From the NCBI GenBank assembly GCA_964036045.1, contig OZ038383.1, positions 67,771,725 through 67,835,724 of the forward strand: a stretch of 64,000 nt of DNA, in the 5' to 3' direction. The notes beneath the pieces are model-generated. The model did not search any database and had not been told where the DNA came from. It saw only the letters and a list, made by a program, of their open reading frames with translations. The stretch is from Eutreptiella sp. 'Long Island Sound 2002' (lineage: Eukaryota; Euglenozoa; Euglenophyceae; Eutreptiales; Eutreptiaceae). The position numbers and the translations under genes were made by a program. Below are positions 53,109 to 63,968 of the stretch, piece after piece (the first letter of the stretch is position 1; each line of letters begins with the position of its first letter).

Positions 53109-53510
53109 TCTGCTGGGTATTCTTTTTCGAATTGTTTAGTAGCGAAGTTTGTCCTTGAGCACCCATTATGTGAAGGTGTGGTCCCACCCTGCGCTTATGA
53201 TGTGATGCAGCTGGGATCATTGCTTCTGGTGACTGTATGCAGAGGTCCCCTGGAATCCAATGAAAGTGCCGTCGCCCCGCAACCACTCGATGTGCGACAC
53301 ACTGGACCGCAAAACCCCGCAAGCACGGAATCGTTTGAAAGTTCGACGGATTTGGTGACATGCAGGACCACAGGCCCTTCCACTGACCGCAATCCTCTGT
53401 CGTTCCTCACTCGGCTTGCAGGTGTTCATATTTGTCCTCCTTGACCCTCTTTCCGACGTGCCTGCACGCATTGGGTGACTCTGCAACACCTGTGAACCCC
53501 TGCCCCAGTG
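53109..53510. other. No supported gene
   Basis: An 88-codon plus frame (53178-53444) lacks domain character. Otherwise ordinary sequence. Confidence 0.35.
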
Positions 53511-54128
53511 ACAAGGAGGCGACAGGGAGGCGACAGGGAGGCGACAGGGAGGCAACAGGAGGGCGACAGGCAAGGGGCAGGCAAGGGACAGGAGAGCGAC
53601 AGGCAAGCGACAGGAGAGCGACAGGTTACCACGTTGGGCGACAGGGAGGCGACAGGGAGGCAACAGGCAAGCGACAGGCAAGCGACAGGCAAGCGACAGG
53701 AGAGCGACAGGCAAGCGACAGGAGAGCGACAGGTTATCACGTTGGGCGACAGGGAGACAACAGGGAGGCGACAAGGCAGCGGCAGGAAGAGCACAGGCAA
53801 GCAACAGGAGGGCGTGAGGGAGGCAACAGGAAAAAGCGACAGGAGAGCGACAGGAAGGAACGACAGGAGAGCGACAGGAGAGCGACAGGAAGGCGCCAGG
53901 AAAAAAGTAGCATGGCGATGGGGAACGACAGGAAGCGACATGAAGCGACAGGATAGCAACAGGAGGGCGGCAGGAAAGCGACAGGGAAGCGACACGAGAG
54001 TGACAGGGGAGCAGCAGGAGTGCGACAGGGAAGCGACAGGCAAGCAGCAGGGGAGTGACAGGGGGCTAAAAGTGCCGAAAAAGAGACAGGGAGGCGACAG
54101 GGAGGCGACAGGATGGCGACAGAAGAGC
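53511..54128. repeat. GCGACAGGA minisatellite, block 2
   Basis: Same motif and orientation as 51329-51785, longer (about 60 copies) and including several GGAGAGCGACAGG higher-order words. Two copies of CGACAGGTTA(C/T)CACGTTGGGCGACAGGG (about 53618 and 53729) show internal duplication of about 110 bases. Confidence 0.9.
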
Positions 54129-55129
54129 GGAGCGGCCCGAATCTAATCATGCATGCATATGGGCACATGTGCAAAAGGCAGGTTCCGCGCGTGTGCCCAC
54201 AAGACAATATTATAGAAAATAGTAGATAGGCTTGGAAAAATGGAACAAATATCTTTCGTGCTCTCTACGTTCTATACTGCCTTGGTTTAAGGCTCATATG
54301 GCCCTTTGCCCCGAGAACGAGCCTTGCCGCCACGGCCATTTTGGCCACATTCTAGACGAAAAGTCTTCTTTTCAAAAAGCCATGTTTTGGTACGCATTGG
54401 ATTGCGTGGAGCTATCGTTGAGTTGGCTTCAAAATAGAAAAGGACCTAGGGCTATTGGTCTTGTGAGTATTATGTTACGTTTTTTACGCTCATGCTCGCA
54501 AGTACAAAAAGTTAGCGTTTCGGCACTATTTTGACTTAGGATTTTCGTACCCATGTGTGTCCCAAAAAATCCCTAAAAGCCGCTTCCCAAAAGGACACGA
54601 TATGCCCATGTGAAAGGGGCATGGAAGCAAGGTAAAGGGGGGAGATGTAGGGTTTACTCCGAACTAGTGGTCTATGATAACCATGAGTTTGGCCGCTTGA
54701 CGGAATACTTTGCGCGTCGATTTTCTCCCAGACGCGACGGCGGAAAGTTCTGGTGAGTACACCAGATGAAGGTACATGAACAAACCCCAAAGATCCATCC
54801 CTTAACTTCCTTTCCAACCTCGAAGGTACACGAGAAAAAGTCAAAACAAAACTCGCCACGGAAACACGCCGCCAACACGCGCGCAGGCCACCACAGGCAA
54901 CATTTTCACGGCAGCGAGAAATCGGGTCAGAATAATCGACTTCAATCAATTTCCCGCAAGATTCCATCATTCAATAGAAATTATAAAGATTCCCGATCGA
55001 TCTAATCAATTGGGAAGGTTAGTGACGGGATCGTTCCCATCTGCCTCTGAATGGGCTGGAGGAAAAATGTCCCCACAGGCGGGACGAAGAACAGGTTTGA
55101 GGTTTGAGGTTTGATTTTGCGGGTACTAG
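54129..55129. other. No supported gene
   Basis: Balanced to AT-rich DNA. A 100-codon plus frame (54232-54534) and minus frames around 54536-54970 show no domain. Composition changes sharply to GC-rich at about 55130. Confidence 0.4.
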
Positions 55130-57886
55130 ACGCCTTTCGGCCCCGGGGGGCCACCTGGTCGGGCCAGGTGATATCCTCCCCACTGGGTCCTAGTGGGGAG
55201 CCCTCCAAGACGCACCTCCTGCCTGGTGGCGGAGTTCCCCGGGTTCACAGGGCTCGGAGCCCCGTCCTTCCCCGGCTTCCTCGTTTCGCCACTCCCCCGT
55301 CAGTGCATCAATTCGCAGCCGTGGCTGCGGGCGCTTATCCACTGCGTTGCCCCCCTAATGCGTGGTCGCCCGGGGCGCCGGCGCCGCCGGGTCCGTGCTA
55401 CTGGCTTGTCGCCAGTGGGACCCCCTTCGGCTGGCGCGGAGGCTGCCTGGCCTAGGGGTTGGGGCGTGGCGCTGTGCGCCACTACTGCCGCGGCGGCAGC
55501 AGTGCCCCGTCTGTGTGTGCGCGGCGCTCGCGGCCGGTTCGGGGAGTTCGGGACGGTACCTGGTGTTGTGTCTCTCTTGTTTCCCCCTTCCCGCCCCGCG
55601 TGTTCCACGCTGCGTGTGGCAGGCCGTCCCGTCCGGGAGCCCCTTACCCTCGCTCGCTGGTACGCCATTCCACGCGGTCTGTGCGTTCCGCGCGCTCGGT
55701 CTGGTTACCCTTCTGGTAGTCTCCGCGTGCCCCTTTCGTGTGTGTGCGGGGGCGCTCCCGCGGCGTTCGCTCCTCCCCCCCCTGGGTGGTGTGGCGTGCG
55801 CACCCCGCGTGGTCCCGGCACTGGGCGCTGGTAGGGCCGTGCCCCTCCGCGTGTCCTGCCCCGGTCCCTTGCTCCGTCTGGCGTGCTTGGGCGAAAGCGG
55901 TCCGGTCCCGGTTCCCCCCTACTTGGCTTGGGGTTGTGGGGGTGGCGGTAGGGCGTCCCCGAAGGGGAGTGCCTTCTACTGTTGCGAGGGGCGTCCGGGG
56001 TCAGGCGCCCCCCCTTCCCCGACTGCCCGCCCACTGGGCGGGCTGTGGGGGTCCGCGATCCACGTGTTGTGGGCGCGGGCGTGCAGGTGTGGGGGCCCTT
56101 CTCTGTCCCCTCGGCCTGCACGCCCTGTGGGGGCTGCGCGCCGCGGGGCGGGTCCGTGGCGCTCGTGTGCCGGGGGGCGGCCTGGGGGGGGGGGGGGGGG
56201 CGTGCGCCGTACCCCCCGTTTGTGCGGCCGGGGGGGGGCTTGTAGGGCGGGGGGTCGCTCTGCCTCGTTCCGTCCCTCTGCGTTCCCTGGGCAGGCAACA
56301 AAGCGGGTGTCACTGGCGTCGTGCTGTCCATGGGAAGCGTGGCCCCCCATACCACTCCGGTTCATGCTCACCCGCCTTCTCTGGGCGCGATCTGTGCGGC
56401 GTCCCGGCGCGTTGGCGCGGGCTCGCTTGTTCTCTGCGGCCCCCGTGGGAGCCAGCGGCTGGGGTGGGGGGGCGGGACGCGCTCCGGCTCCTCTCTCGGG
56501 CGGGGGGGGGCGCCATCCCCCCTGCCTCGGGGGGTGGGAGCCGGGGCCCCCGCGGCTTGCGGGCCGGTGGGGGGGTCGGGGGGGGGTCGCGCCGCGGCCT
56601 CCCTGCTCCCCTTCTGGGTGGCGGCCTGCGGTACTCAATCCTGGCCCCCCTTGTGTCGTCGGCGCACTCCCTTCCGGCGTGCGCGTGCGGTCGGGGTCGC
56701 TGTGCCGCCCCGGGCTGGGGGGGTGGTGAGGGGCGGCCCGTGGACCGCTCCCCTGGGGGCCCCCGCAGACCTGAACCCCCCCTCTGCTCTCCCTGAGTGG
56801 GCTGTGGTCACGGGAGGGTCATGTGGGGCGCGGCCCCCATACTGTTCCGTTGCGCGCGTTGCTCCGACACGCTGGTGTGGGCTCGCCCCGCGGCCGCGAC
56901 CCCCGCGGGAGCAGATCCAGCCGCGCCCCCCCCCCCCCCCCCCGCGTCGCGGTCCCTTCTGGGGGGGGGGCGTCCCCTCGGCTCCGGGGGGGCGGAGGGC
57001 CGCTCCTGTGGCTCCCTAACTTGGGGGGGGTGCGGGGGGGCGGGGGGTGGGGGGGCTGCCCCCCCGCCCCCCCGCCCCGTCAGGCGTCGGCCTGCCTTCT
57101 GTTGCCCCCGGCGTGCCCCCCCTGGGGTATACTCGTGCCGTGGGGGTTGCTGGGCGGCCGTGGGCGTCGGGCGCGGTCCGGTCGGCCGTCGACGGGTCAG
57201 TGGGGCGGGGGGGGGGGGGGGGGGGAGGGGGGGGGGAACCTCCTCGCCCTGGTTCGCGCCCCCGTCTTCCCCGGGCCGGCCTCTGATAAGGCCGCTCCGT
57301 TTGCGCCGTCCTGGGCGTCGCCGGTCCGCTGTCGGCCGGCAGCAGGCAGGGCGTGTGGGCGCCTGCCTCGGCTGTGCTGCCCCCGCATCCTGGGTGCAGC
57401 GGCCTCTTCGGGGGGGGTGTGGGGCCGCCGTTTCTTCGGTCTGCCTCCGTCCGCTCTTGGGCCTGAGTGGGAGGGGGGGAGGGGAGTGGGTGGGGCCCTC
57501 TGGTCCCCTGGCGATGCCTCCTGACGGCCAGGGGGGGGGGGGCGGCATGGCGGTCCCGCCCCCGGGCGCCAGCCATCGGCTGGGGGGTCGCACCCTTCCC
57601 CCGCCCCCCTCTACCTAGAGCCGCACCCTCGTGCAGGCCCTCGCTGGGGCCCCTCATCCCCCCGGCCGTCGTCGCGTGGCGCTGGCCGGCCAGGGGCGGC
57701 CGTGAGGGTTAGCGGTCAGCGGTTAGCGGGCTGCGGGGCGACAGGTTCCCCCCCGCGCTCGTTCTCTCCGCCCTACCTCCCGCGGGAGGTGGCGCGCTCT
57801 CCTGCGTCATGCCGTACCATGGGGGGGGCTTGGGTCGGGGGGCCCAGCCCCCCCCCCCCACTTTCTCGCGTCCGCCATGTGGGCCG

Positions 57887-58404
57887 TCACCTGCGCTGCC
57901 GGTTGTGTGGGGGCTGGGGCTGTGGCGGCGGCGGGTTGCGCCGGTGGTAGCGCCAGTGGGCGAGGGCGCTGCGCAAGGCCCGGGGGAGCCAGTTGTTGGC
58001 GTCCGCATCCGTGATGCGGAGCACCGCTCCCCCTTCCAGGAAGGCCGGCCACGTCGGCTCCCTGTCGGGCCACGCCGCCCTGATCACTGACCTGAGGACC
58101 CTCTCATGGTCCTCTGGGGCTGCCCGACCCCCCGGGGGTACCTCTTGGTTTCCTCCGTCTCTTCGGAGGAGCACGAGCCGAAGGGCCGGTTCCTCAACCC
58201 CCTGGTGGTCCCCTGGTTGGCCCAGCACAACCACCCGTACACCTCCCCCACCAGGGGGAGGGCCTCCTCCCCAGAGGGTCCGGGACCGTGCCCCAGTCCC
58301 GGTCCCACGGCCGGGCCCCCTCTGCCCCTCGCGCCGGCTCCCCTTGCTGCCCCTGTACCTGCGGCGCCGATGCCACGCCCCGCCCCCCCCTCCGCCGAGG
58401 CCAT
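57887..58404 (-). pseudogene. Minus-strand domain with ITDADANNWL motif, unidentified
   Basis: Reading right to left, one frame gives V-Y-G-W-L-C-W-A-N-Q-G-T-T-R-G-L-R (about 58255-58200). After a frameshift near 58120 another gives V-L-R-S-V-I-R-A-A-W-P-D-R-E-P (about 58100-58055) and V-L-R-I-T-D-A-D-A-N-N-W-L-P (about 58025-57985), then a Pro/Gln tail. The I-T-D-x-x-A-x-x-W-L pattern faintly recalls nucleic-acid-binding ORF1/gag domains of non-LTR elements. This is a guess; no confirmed family. Confidence 0.35.
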
Positions 58405-58504
58405 CCGCGCCGGCTCCGCTCTCGGCGCGGGGGGGGCTGGCTGGTGCTGGGGTCGTGGGAGTTGGGGGGGGGATGAGCTTGCCGGCGTCAGGGTCGATGT
58501 TGTA

Positions 58505-58548
58505 GAGGTGGTGGTGGTGGTGGTGGTGGTGGTGGTGGGTGTGGTGCG
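58505..58548. repeat. GGT/ACC trinucleotide microsatellite
   Basis: About ten GGT/GTG triplets in a row; the minus strand encodes a poly-His run (M-P-A-H-H-T-H-H...) inside the minus-strand frame 59035-57887. Confidence 0.9.
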
Positions 58549-59021
58549 CCGGCATCTGTTAGATGCCGGGGGGGATGCAGCTCACCGGCTGCACGTCCGG
58601 CTGCGGGGGCGCCCCGCTCCCCGCCCCCCTCCCTTCGGCCCGCCCTCCTGCCTGGGCTCCCATGCCCCGTCCCGCCTGTCCCTTGGGGCCCGCGGCGCCC
58701 TTGCCCTTGCCCTTGGGCCCCTTTCCTGCCCCCTGCCCGTGCCGCGGGTCCCGCCCCCCGTCCCCCACGCCCTGGCCCGACCGCTCGTCCACCGCCCCTC
58801 GCCCCGCCCCCTGCACCTGGGCTCCCTGCCCGCGCCCCTGCGCGCCCTTCCCGTGCCCTGGTCCCTTCCCGGCCCCCTGCCCTGAGTCGCGCCGTCCGCT
58901 GCCTGCGCTCTGCCCCCCCCCCGCTGCTGTGCCCTTGCTCCCTGCCGCGCGTGCGCTGGCCTGCTCCTTGCGCGCGCTCCTGGGCACTTCCCCTGTCGCC
59001 TCCTCCCCCCCGCTCCGCGCT

Positions 59022-60093
59022 CTAGTGGCTGGCACGCAGCTCTGCCTGCGCGCCCTCCCCTCCTTCCTGGATCAAGCGCCGGGCGTCCCGCTGTCTTTGC
59101 AGCTGCGGCAGCGTGACGCCCGGCGGCAAGCGCTTGGGCGCCGGGGAACGGACGTACCGCCCCCGCCTCGGGGGGAAGGGCTTGGGGGGGAACTGCTTGG
59201 GGGGGCTGGTGTGGGTGTGGGTGGGGTTGGCGTGGGCGCAGTACTTCGTGCTCTCCCTGCCCACTGCTGCTGCGGCGGCGGCCGCCGGCGAGGCGCCCGT
59301 GGCCCGTGCGGGGACCGTCCTCCGCTTTCGCGGCGTGCTGGGGGTCGCGGCGTGGCTGGCCAAGGCGGTGGCGCGGCCCGCCGGGACCGCGGTTGCAACC
59401 CGTCGCGCGCCTTCCTCGCTCTCCCCTGCTGCTGTGGCGGCCGCCAGCGAGGCGCCCGTGGCCCGTGCGGGGTCCGTCTCCCGCTTTCGCGGCGTGCTGG
59501 GGGTTGCGGCGTGGCCGGCCAAGGCGGTGGCGCGGCCCGCCGGGGCCGCGGTCGCAACCCCTCGCGCGCCCTCCTCGCTCTCCTCTGCTGCTGTGGCGGC
59601 CGCCAGCGAGGCGCCTGTGGCCGGTGCGGGGTCCGTCCCCCGCTTTCGCAGCGTGCTCGGAGTCGCGGCGTGGCCGGCCGAGGCGGTGGCGCCGCCCGCC
59701 GGGGCCGCGGTCGCAACCCCTCGCGCGTCCTCCTCGCTCTCCTCTGCGGCTACGGCAGCCCTCGGCGATGCGCCCGGTTCCTGCGCCGGGGGCCGCGGTC
59801 GGGGCCGCGGCGTGGCTCGCTGGGGCTGCGGTCCCCGCTTCCTGCGCGTCTGGGGCCCCCTCCCGGGGCGGGGTGGCAGGGCTTGCTGCTTGGGCGGCTG
59901 GGGCGGTCACCTCGGCTGGCTCAGGCTCCCGGGCCGGTGGCGGCGGCCCGACCAGCACTGCCGCCTCCGCCAGCCTCCGCTCCTCGCGCTCCGCGAGGGT
60001 CTCCCCCGTCCACTCCGGGGAGGCGGGGGAGTCGGAGCGGGACCGGCGGTGGTGGCGGTCGTCCCGCTGGGGGGAGCCATCGGAGTCTGCCAT
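59022..60093 (-). pseudogene. Minus-strand ORF1-like protein with 53-residue repeats
   Basis: A plausible start (M-A-D-S-D-G-S-P-Q-R-D-D) lies at 60093-60091, followed by R-R-S-R-S-D-S-P-A-S-P and a Glu/Arg helix (L-A-E-R-E-E-R-R-L-A-E). A Pro/Ala-rich region leads into three 53-residue repeats (159-bp units, 59270-59760). After a frame change the end reads Y-C-A-H-A-N-P-T-H-T-H-T and L-P-Q-L-Q-R-Q-R-D-A-R-R to a stop at 59022-59024. It looks like a disordered, basic RNA-binding-type protein, perhaps a retroelement ORF1, but no zinc knuckle is seen. Confidence 0.35.
59270..59760. repeat. 159-bp tandem repeat, three copies
   Basis: (G/A)GCGTGCT(G/C)GG(G/A)GT recurs at 59332, 59491 and 59650, an exact 159-base step (53 codons). 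Copies differ by scattered substitutions but no indels, so the frame is kept on both strands. Confidence 0.9.
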
Positions 60094-60394
60094 CACTGTT
60101 ATCCTGGTAGGCATGCGTGGTGGCAGGCGCGCCCTTCCCACTACTTCCTGGTGCATCAGTGCCCTGCCGTGGGCAGTGCCGTGCGGTGCTCTGCGGGGGG
60201 GAGGGGGGGAGGGGGTCGGGGGCCGGCTGTGGCGTCAGCCCCGCACGGCCGGGGGCCGGCGGCCATCCATCAGCATTGGGAGGGGAGGCGGGGGAGCCAC
60301 GCGGCCCACGCGTCGCGCCACAGCTCCGAGTCTGGGGCAGGGCGCAGGGCCCTGGGCCCCCGGGAATGGTCAGGTGGTGTCGGGGGGAGCCGCA

Positions 60395-61269
60395 CTAGGT
60401 GGACACCCGTAACGGCGGTGACCTCATGTGTTCGCAGGAAGGTGTGTACTCCGTCTCGCGCCGCGGGCGCCGGGAGGGGGGGGGGGGTACGGGTGCTGCC
60501 CCATAGAGGTGGCTGGGGGTGATCCCCAGAACCCGCCCCGGGTCCCCGCGGGTCGCGACAACGAGGAGGAGCAGGGGGGTGCCAGGGCACTCTTGCCAGA
60601 GGACCTGCCCCCTGTGGTGGGTACCCCTGGTTCTGGAGAGGGGGGGGGACAGGTCTGGGTCAGCCCAGCCGCGGGGCGCGTGCGTCGCCGGCGGGAGGGT
60701 AGGGTGCCAAGTGGGCTCCCTGGGGAACGCCTCGCATACGATGGCGTACGGGGGGGTGCGCCTGGTGCCGTCGTACACCGGGTTGGTCGGCCGGGGGCGG
60801 GCGGACGCCTCGTCCGCGCCTTCCACGAACACCGTGATCTCACCCACCTCCAGGTCCTCGTCCGGTGGGTGTAGAAGGTGGAGCGCCGCATCCAGCTCGG
60901 ACACTCCCCCCGGGTACGTGGCCCGCACCTGGCGTCCCCGGGGTAGCGCGTCCTGAGGGCGTGCAGCAGGGCTGGGGCGCTACTGCGGAGGGACATGGCA
61001 GACCCTGCTCCCGTCAGCCGCAGGGTGTCCCCCATGGACAGGGGCCGGCCCGACCGGTTGGACTCGCGCCACTCCATCCAGTGCCCGTAGAGGGCCGCTT
61101 CAGGGCTGATGAGCCCCAGCTGGACGGCGTTCACGATCCGGTGCATCGCCGGGAGCAGCGTAGGGGCCCCTGCTCCGTTCAGGGCGCGGACGGCCGGGAG
61201 GGCGGTCTCGTTGAGGAAAGCTCTCGCACTGCCCGTCAGGTCACACCGTGCGGCAGCGAGAACAGGCAT
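60395..61269 (-). pseudogene. Minus-strand unidentified protein, frameshifted
   Basis: From ATG at 61269-61267 the frame reads M-P-V-L-A-A-A-R-C-D-L-T-G-S-A-R, A-M-H-R-I-V-N-A-V-Q-L-G-L-I, A-L-Y-G-H-W-M-E-W-R-E-S-N-R-S-G-R and a Leu-rich helix. Near 60935 it jumps to another frame with S-E-L-D-A-A-L-H-L-L, D-E-D-L-E-V-G-E-I-T-V-F-V-E-G and P-P-Y-A-I-V-C-E-A-F (to about 60700), then a disordered tail to 60395. Alternating helical and strand segments make it the most convincing reading of the GC-rich block. Family unknown. It lies upstream of the ORF1-like frame on the same strand, so the two may belong to one element. Confidence 0.4.
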
Positions 61270-61278
61270 AGGTAACAC

Positions 61279-61870
61279 GGAAGGACAGACAGTTGCTCTT
61301 TGGGCCGTGGGGTCCTGGGTACTGCTTCATCCCCCTCCTTAGAGCAAACCATGGGGGGGCTCGATCACACCCAAGCATGGTAGCGGTACCCAGGATCACC
61401 GCAGGGGGGGGGTTTCCTCCCCAGGCCCACACTTGGGTCAGCATCTCCACATGACTCCAGCGACTGGCAGCGATTGTTTGGCATCCAAAGGACCCGTTAA
61501 CCCATACCAGACGCACCGGGTGCCGGCTGCTACGGTCACTACCACAGTGTCAGTGGCATACAAGGCCGACATAGGCGTCACACGACGACCAAGGGGGTCT
61601 TATGGGTTGAGGCGACCACACAGATCCGTCGGGACGGTCCGGGCTGCCCAAGGCCGCAGACTGGGGGAGAATGCCCACGGGCCCGTCCAAGGGCGCACCA
61701 TGTGCATATCCACGACGCCAGTCCTGAGTGGTAAAGTGCAGCAGTCACATGCATGCTCAAGGCGCTTAGCGCGTGCACGTAGATCTGAATGTAGAGATAC
61801 TCAGATTGTTGATTGATTCATGAATGTTTTGTATGTTTAATGCTTCAAAATACATTTCATTTTGTCTGTA
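61279..61870. other. No supported gene
   Basis: Transition from GC-rich to balanced DNA. An acceptor-like T-rich run ending TTTGTCTGTAG lies at 61858-61872. Confidence 0.4.
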
Positions 61871-61872
61871 GG

Positions 61873-62631
61873 CACTATGAAGGGTCCTACAGCGAAATAA
61901 GTGTGATTCGCTTTGTAGTGCCCGTTTGCTTCGCCAGTGGCCTGCTACAATTTCGCTGTTTTGGGCATTGTGGATTTCGCTGCCAAGGGTGGTCAGGAGA
62001 ATCAACGACAACAAGAACAATTTTTGCGGAGCTTACGGGCAGCGTTTCATGTGCATTTCAATGCAGGTTTGGGTATTTTTGCCCCCCTTCAACTGTTTTC
62101 GCCGTCAGGGTATATTACCAGCTAAAAGTGATGGATGCGCCGCAGCGAGAGCAGCTACAGGTGTTTCTGAAAGAGTTGGATGCTGAGGACGCCTTTTTTC
62201 AACTTGCAGCGCAGGAAAGATGCTACACGGAGCAGGCGTTTGTAAGACTTCTACAACAAGTCAACGAGGACACAAAATACGAGCCTTAGGCGGATGCAGG
62301 ACTGCCGCAATGTTTGGGCGGGCTTGCTTCGACAAAACAGTACCGAGCACGGCAGGAACAACAAAGAGTTGACGCTGTGCGTGTTGCTGCGCTCAATGCG
62401 CTGTGCGTCAGTGGTCAGCGACACGAGGGCAGTGAAAGCGACAAGGTTGGGGTGGCGCTGCCAAAGAGAACTGCTGCCGAAGCGACAGTGGAGAACGCTG
62501 CGAAATTTCAGGGAGAACAGGACGCAATGTTGGCGCCGAAAGTCAACAAAGTGGGGAGGGACGAACCTCAACACCGCCGGCAACGCGGCGAACGTATCAG
62601 GGGCCACAGAAAGAGGAAAGCCGACGAATGA
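61873..62631 (+). pseudogene. Decayed gene, helical Gln/Ala/Arg-rich protein
   Basis: After a clean acceptor (CATTTTGTCTGTAG|GCAC) two frames look coding: 61937-62125 (V-L-G-I-V-D-F-A-A-K-G-G-Q, then S-L-R-A-A-F-H-V-H-F-N-A-G-L-G) and, after a frameshift near 62120, the frame with M-D-A-P-Q-R-E-Q-L-Q-V-F-L-K-E-L and A-F-V-R-L-L-Q-Q-V-N-E. It is interrupted by TAG 62287-62289 and continues in register to TGA 62629-62631 with a basic C-terminus (R-G-H-R-K-R-K-A-D-E). The mainly helical, charged character suits a DNA- or RNA-associated protein. I do not recognise it. Confidence 0.4.
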
Positions 62632-62979
62632 GCCGACGAGAACAAGGTTGAGAGGAGAACAGAAGGCGCCGAGCGTGCTGCATTTGGGATAGCAGAGGCC
62701 CCAAACGCGTCAACGCTGAAGTTGAAAGTTTTCCAAAGGTTACGCGTGGGCGTTTGCGTGTGTTGGTGCGCGCTTCTTTTTCAACTTTGGCCAGTTTTGG
62801 GCCTGTATCTCACTGAAATGAGCTGAATATCAAAATCACTTTTGTGTCAGCGACCAGTTTTGGTCCGAAGAGCACTGTTTTGTGATTCAAAGCTTGCTAG
62901 AATATGCACCTTTGCCTTGTTTTTGGCGCTTTTGATGAGTCTGACTGGACATTTGAATTTTTTTGGCATAGGTGTACTG

Positions 62980-63059
62980 GAGTGCTTGCGCTCCTAGCGT
63001 TCGAGTGCTTGCGCTCACGCGTGAGTATGCACATCCACGGTGTTTGAGTGCGTGCGCTC
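62980..63059. repeat. GAGTGCKTGCGCTC word, three copies
   Basis: GAGTGCTTGCGCTC at 62980-62993 and 63003-63016, and GAGTGCGTGCGCTC at 63046-63059. Each is nearly self-complementary and related to the larger palindromes further right. Confidence 0.7.
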
Positions 63060-63239
63060 TGGTGTGTGTGTGTGTACCAGTGTATTGGGAATCTTGGAAG
63101 TGGAGTTGTGACTGATCCTTTACATCACTTAGCCCACGCAAACTGCACCCTGTTTTTCACCTCAAGGGCGGCATTTGTGTGCAAAAAAAAGACGCGCAGT
63201 TTCCGCATGTTTCCACCTGAAAACTGAGAATGAACAAAC

Positions 63240-63350
63240 GGAGGAATCTCAAATATATTTTTTTAGGCTATCAGCGGAATGCAAGCAGTCAGAGGTATGA
63301 AAAAAACTTTTTTTTTCGCATGTTGAATGCGCGAGGCCTCGCGCACTCAA
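63240..63350 (+). repeat. Dispersed repeat copy 1, ending in a palindrome
   Basis: GAGGAATCTCAAA...GGCTATC...GAATGCAAG...AGTCAG...GGTAT and then TTGAATGCGCGAGG/CCTCGCGCACTCAA (63323-63350), a 28-base palindrome with one mismatched pair. The same order occurs at 63733-63840. Confidence 0.7.
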
Positions 63351-63732
63351 ATATGCAGAATGTGTATTTCCCAATGGTCCTGAATAAACAGTATTCCATG
63401 CCAAATGAGGCTCTGATGTCTTCATGGGTGCCTCATGGTGTACCGTTCGGGTCATGTCAGCAGCAAGAGTGGTCAATCAATGGACGTTTTGTACACGCCA
63501 TGCACTATGTAAGGTGTAATAGATATAAAAAGGCGGGTTGCCCTCAGTCCTAGCTAAACACATGATTTTCAGTTAGTTTACCTACAAATGAGGTGCCCAG
63601 CCTCCCATCTTTTGGGGCTGTACAACAGTTTGTCAGAAGCTCGAGGTCACAGGACGTATGAAGCAAGTGTTCTAGAGGAGGATAGTCTAATCGCTACTCT
63701 TGAGCTCACTGTTTTCACAGGATTCCAAAAGG

Positions 63733-63840
63733 GAGGAATCTCAAAAAGCCTTTTGGAGGCTATCGGCAGAATGCAAGTAGTCAGGGGTATTCAAAAACCC
63801 ATGCCTCTAGCATGTTGAGTGCGCGAGCCCTCACGCACTG
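63733..63840 (+). repeat. Dispersed repeat copy 2, decayed palindrome
   Basis: GAGGAATCTCAAAAAG...GGCTATCGGCAGAATGCAAG...AGTCAGGGGTAT...GCATGTTGAGTGCGCGAGCCCTCACGCACTGA. Same order as copy 1; the palindrome carries two or three changes. Confidence 0.7.
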
Positions 63841-63968
63841 AGTGTTCCGCTGTGCAAGTCTTTAACCCATATTGAATCTTGCAGTTTTGCTTTTCCTCCA
63901 TCCTTGCTTCATGCCACTTCCGATGTCAAAAATTCATCTCAAAGAAGCCTGAAAATCTCACTCCAGCT

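Larger units (their letters stand above)
55130..60500. other. GC-rich, A-poor block with G- and C-runs
   Basis: The plus strand has very little A; long homopolymers include G-runs at 56187-56207 and 57205-57234 and a C-run at 56928-56943. Overlapping open frames on both strands follow from this composition. Minus-strand readings look most protein-like (see entries below), so the sense strand is probably minus, with T-poor coding. Confidence 0.65.

Noticed and set aside
51329-54128. CRISPR array
   Set aside because: The 9-10-bp motif is contiguous, without regular unique spacers, and there are no cas genes; this is a eukaryotic minisatellite.
54232-54534. Plus-strand frame of 100 codons
   Set aside because: It has an ATG but no family resemblance or flanking signals; the length is within chance.
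55193-60522. Many long plus-strand frames in the GC-rich block (up to 515 codons)
   Set aside because: Same compositional effect. They are Arg/Pro/Gly/Ala/Leu strings, and the minus-strand readings show more protein character.
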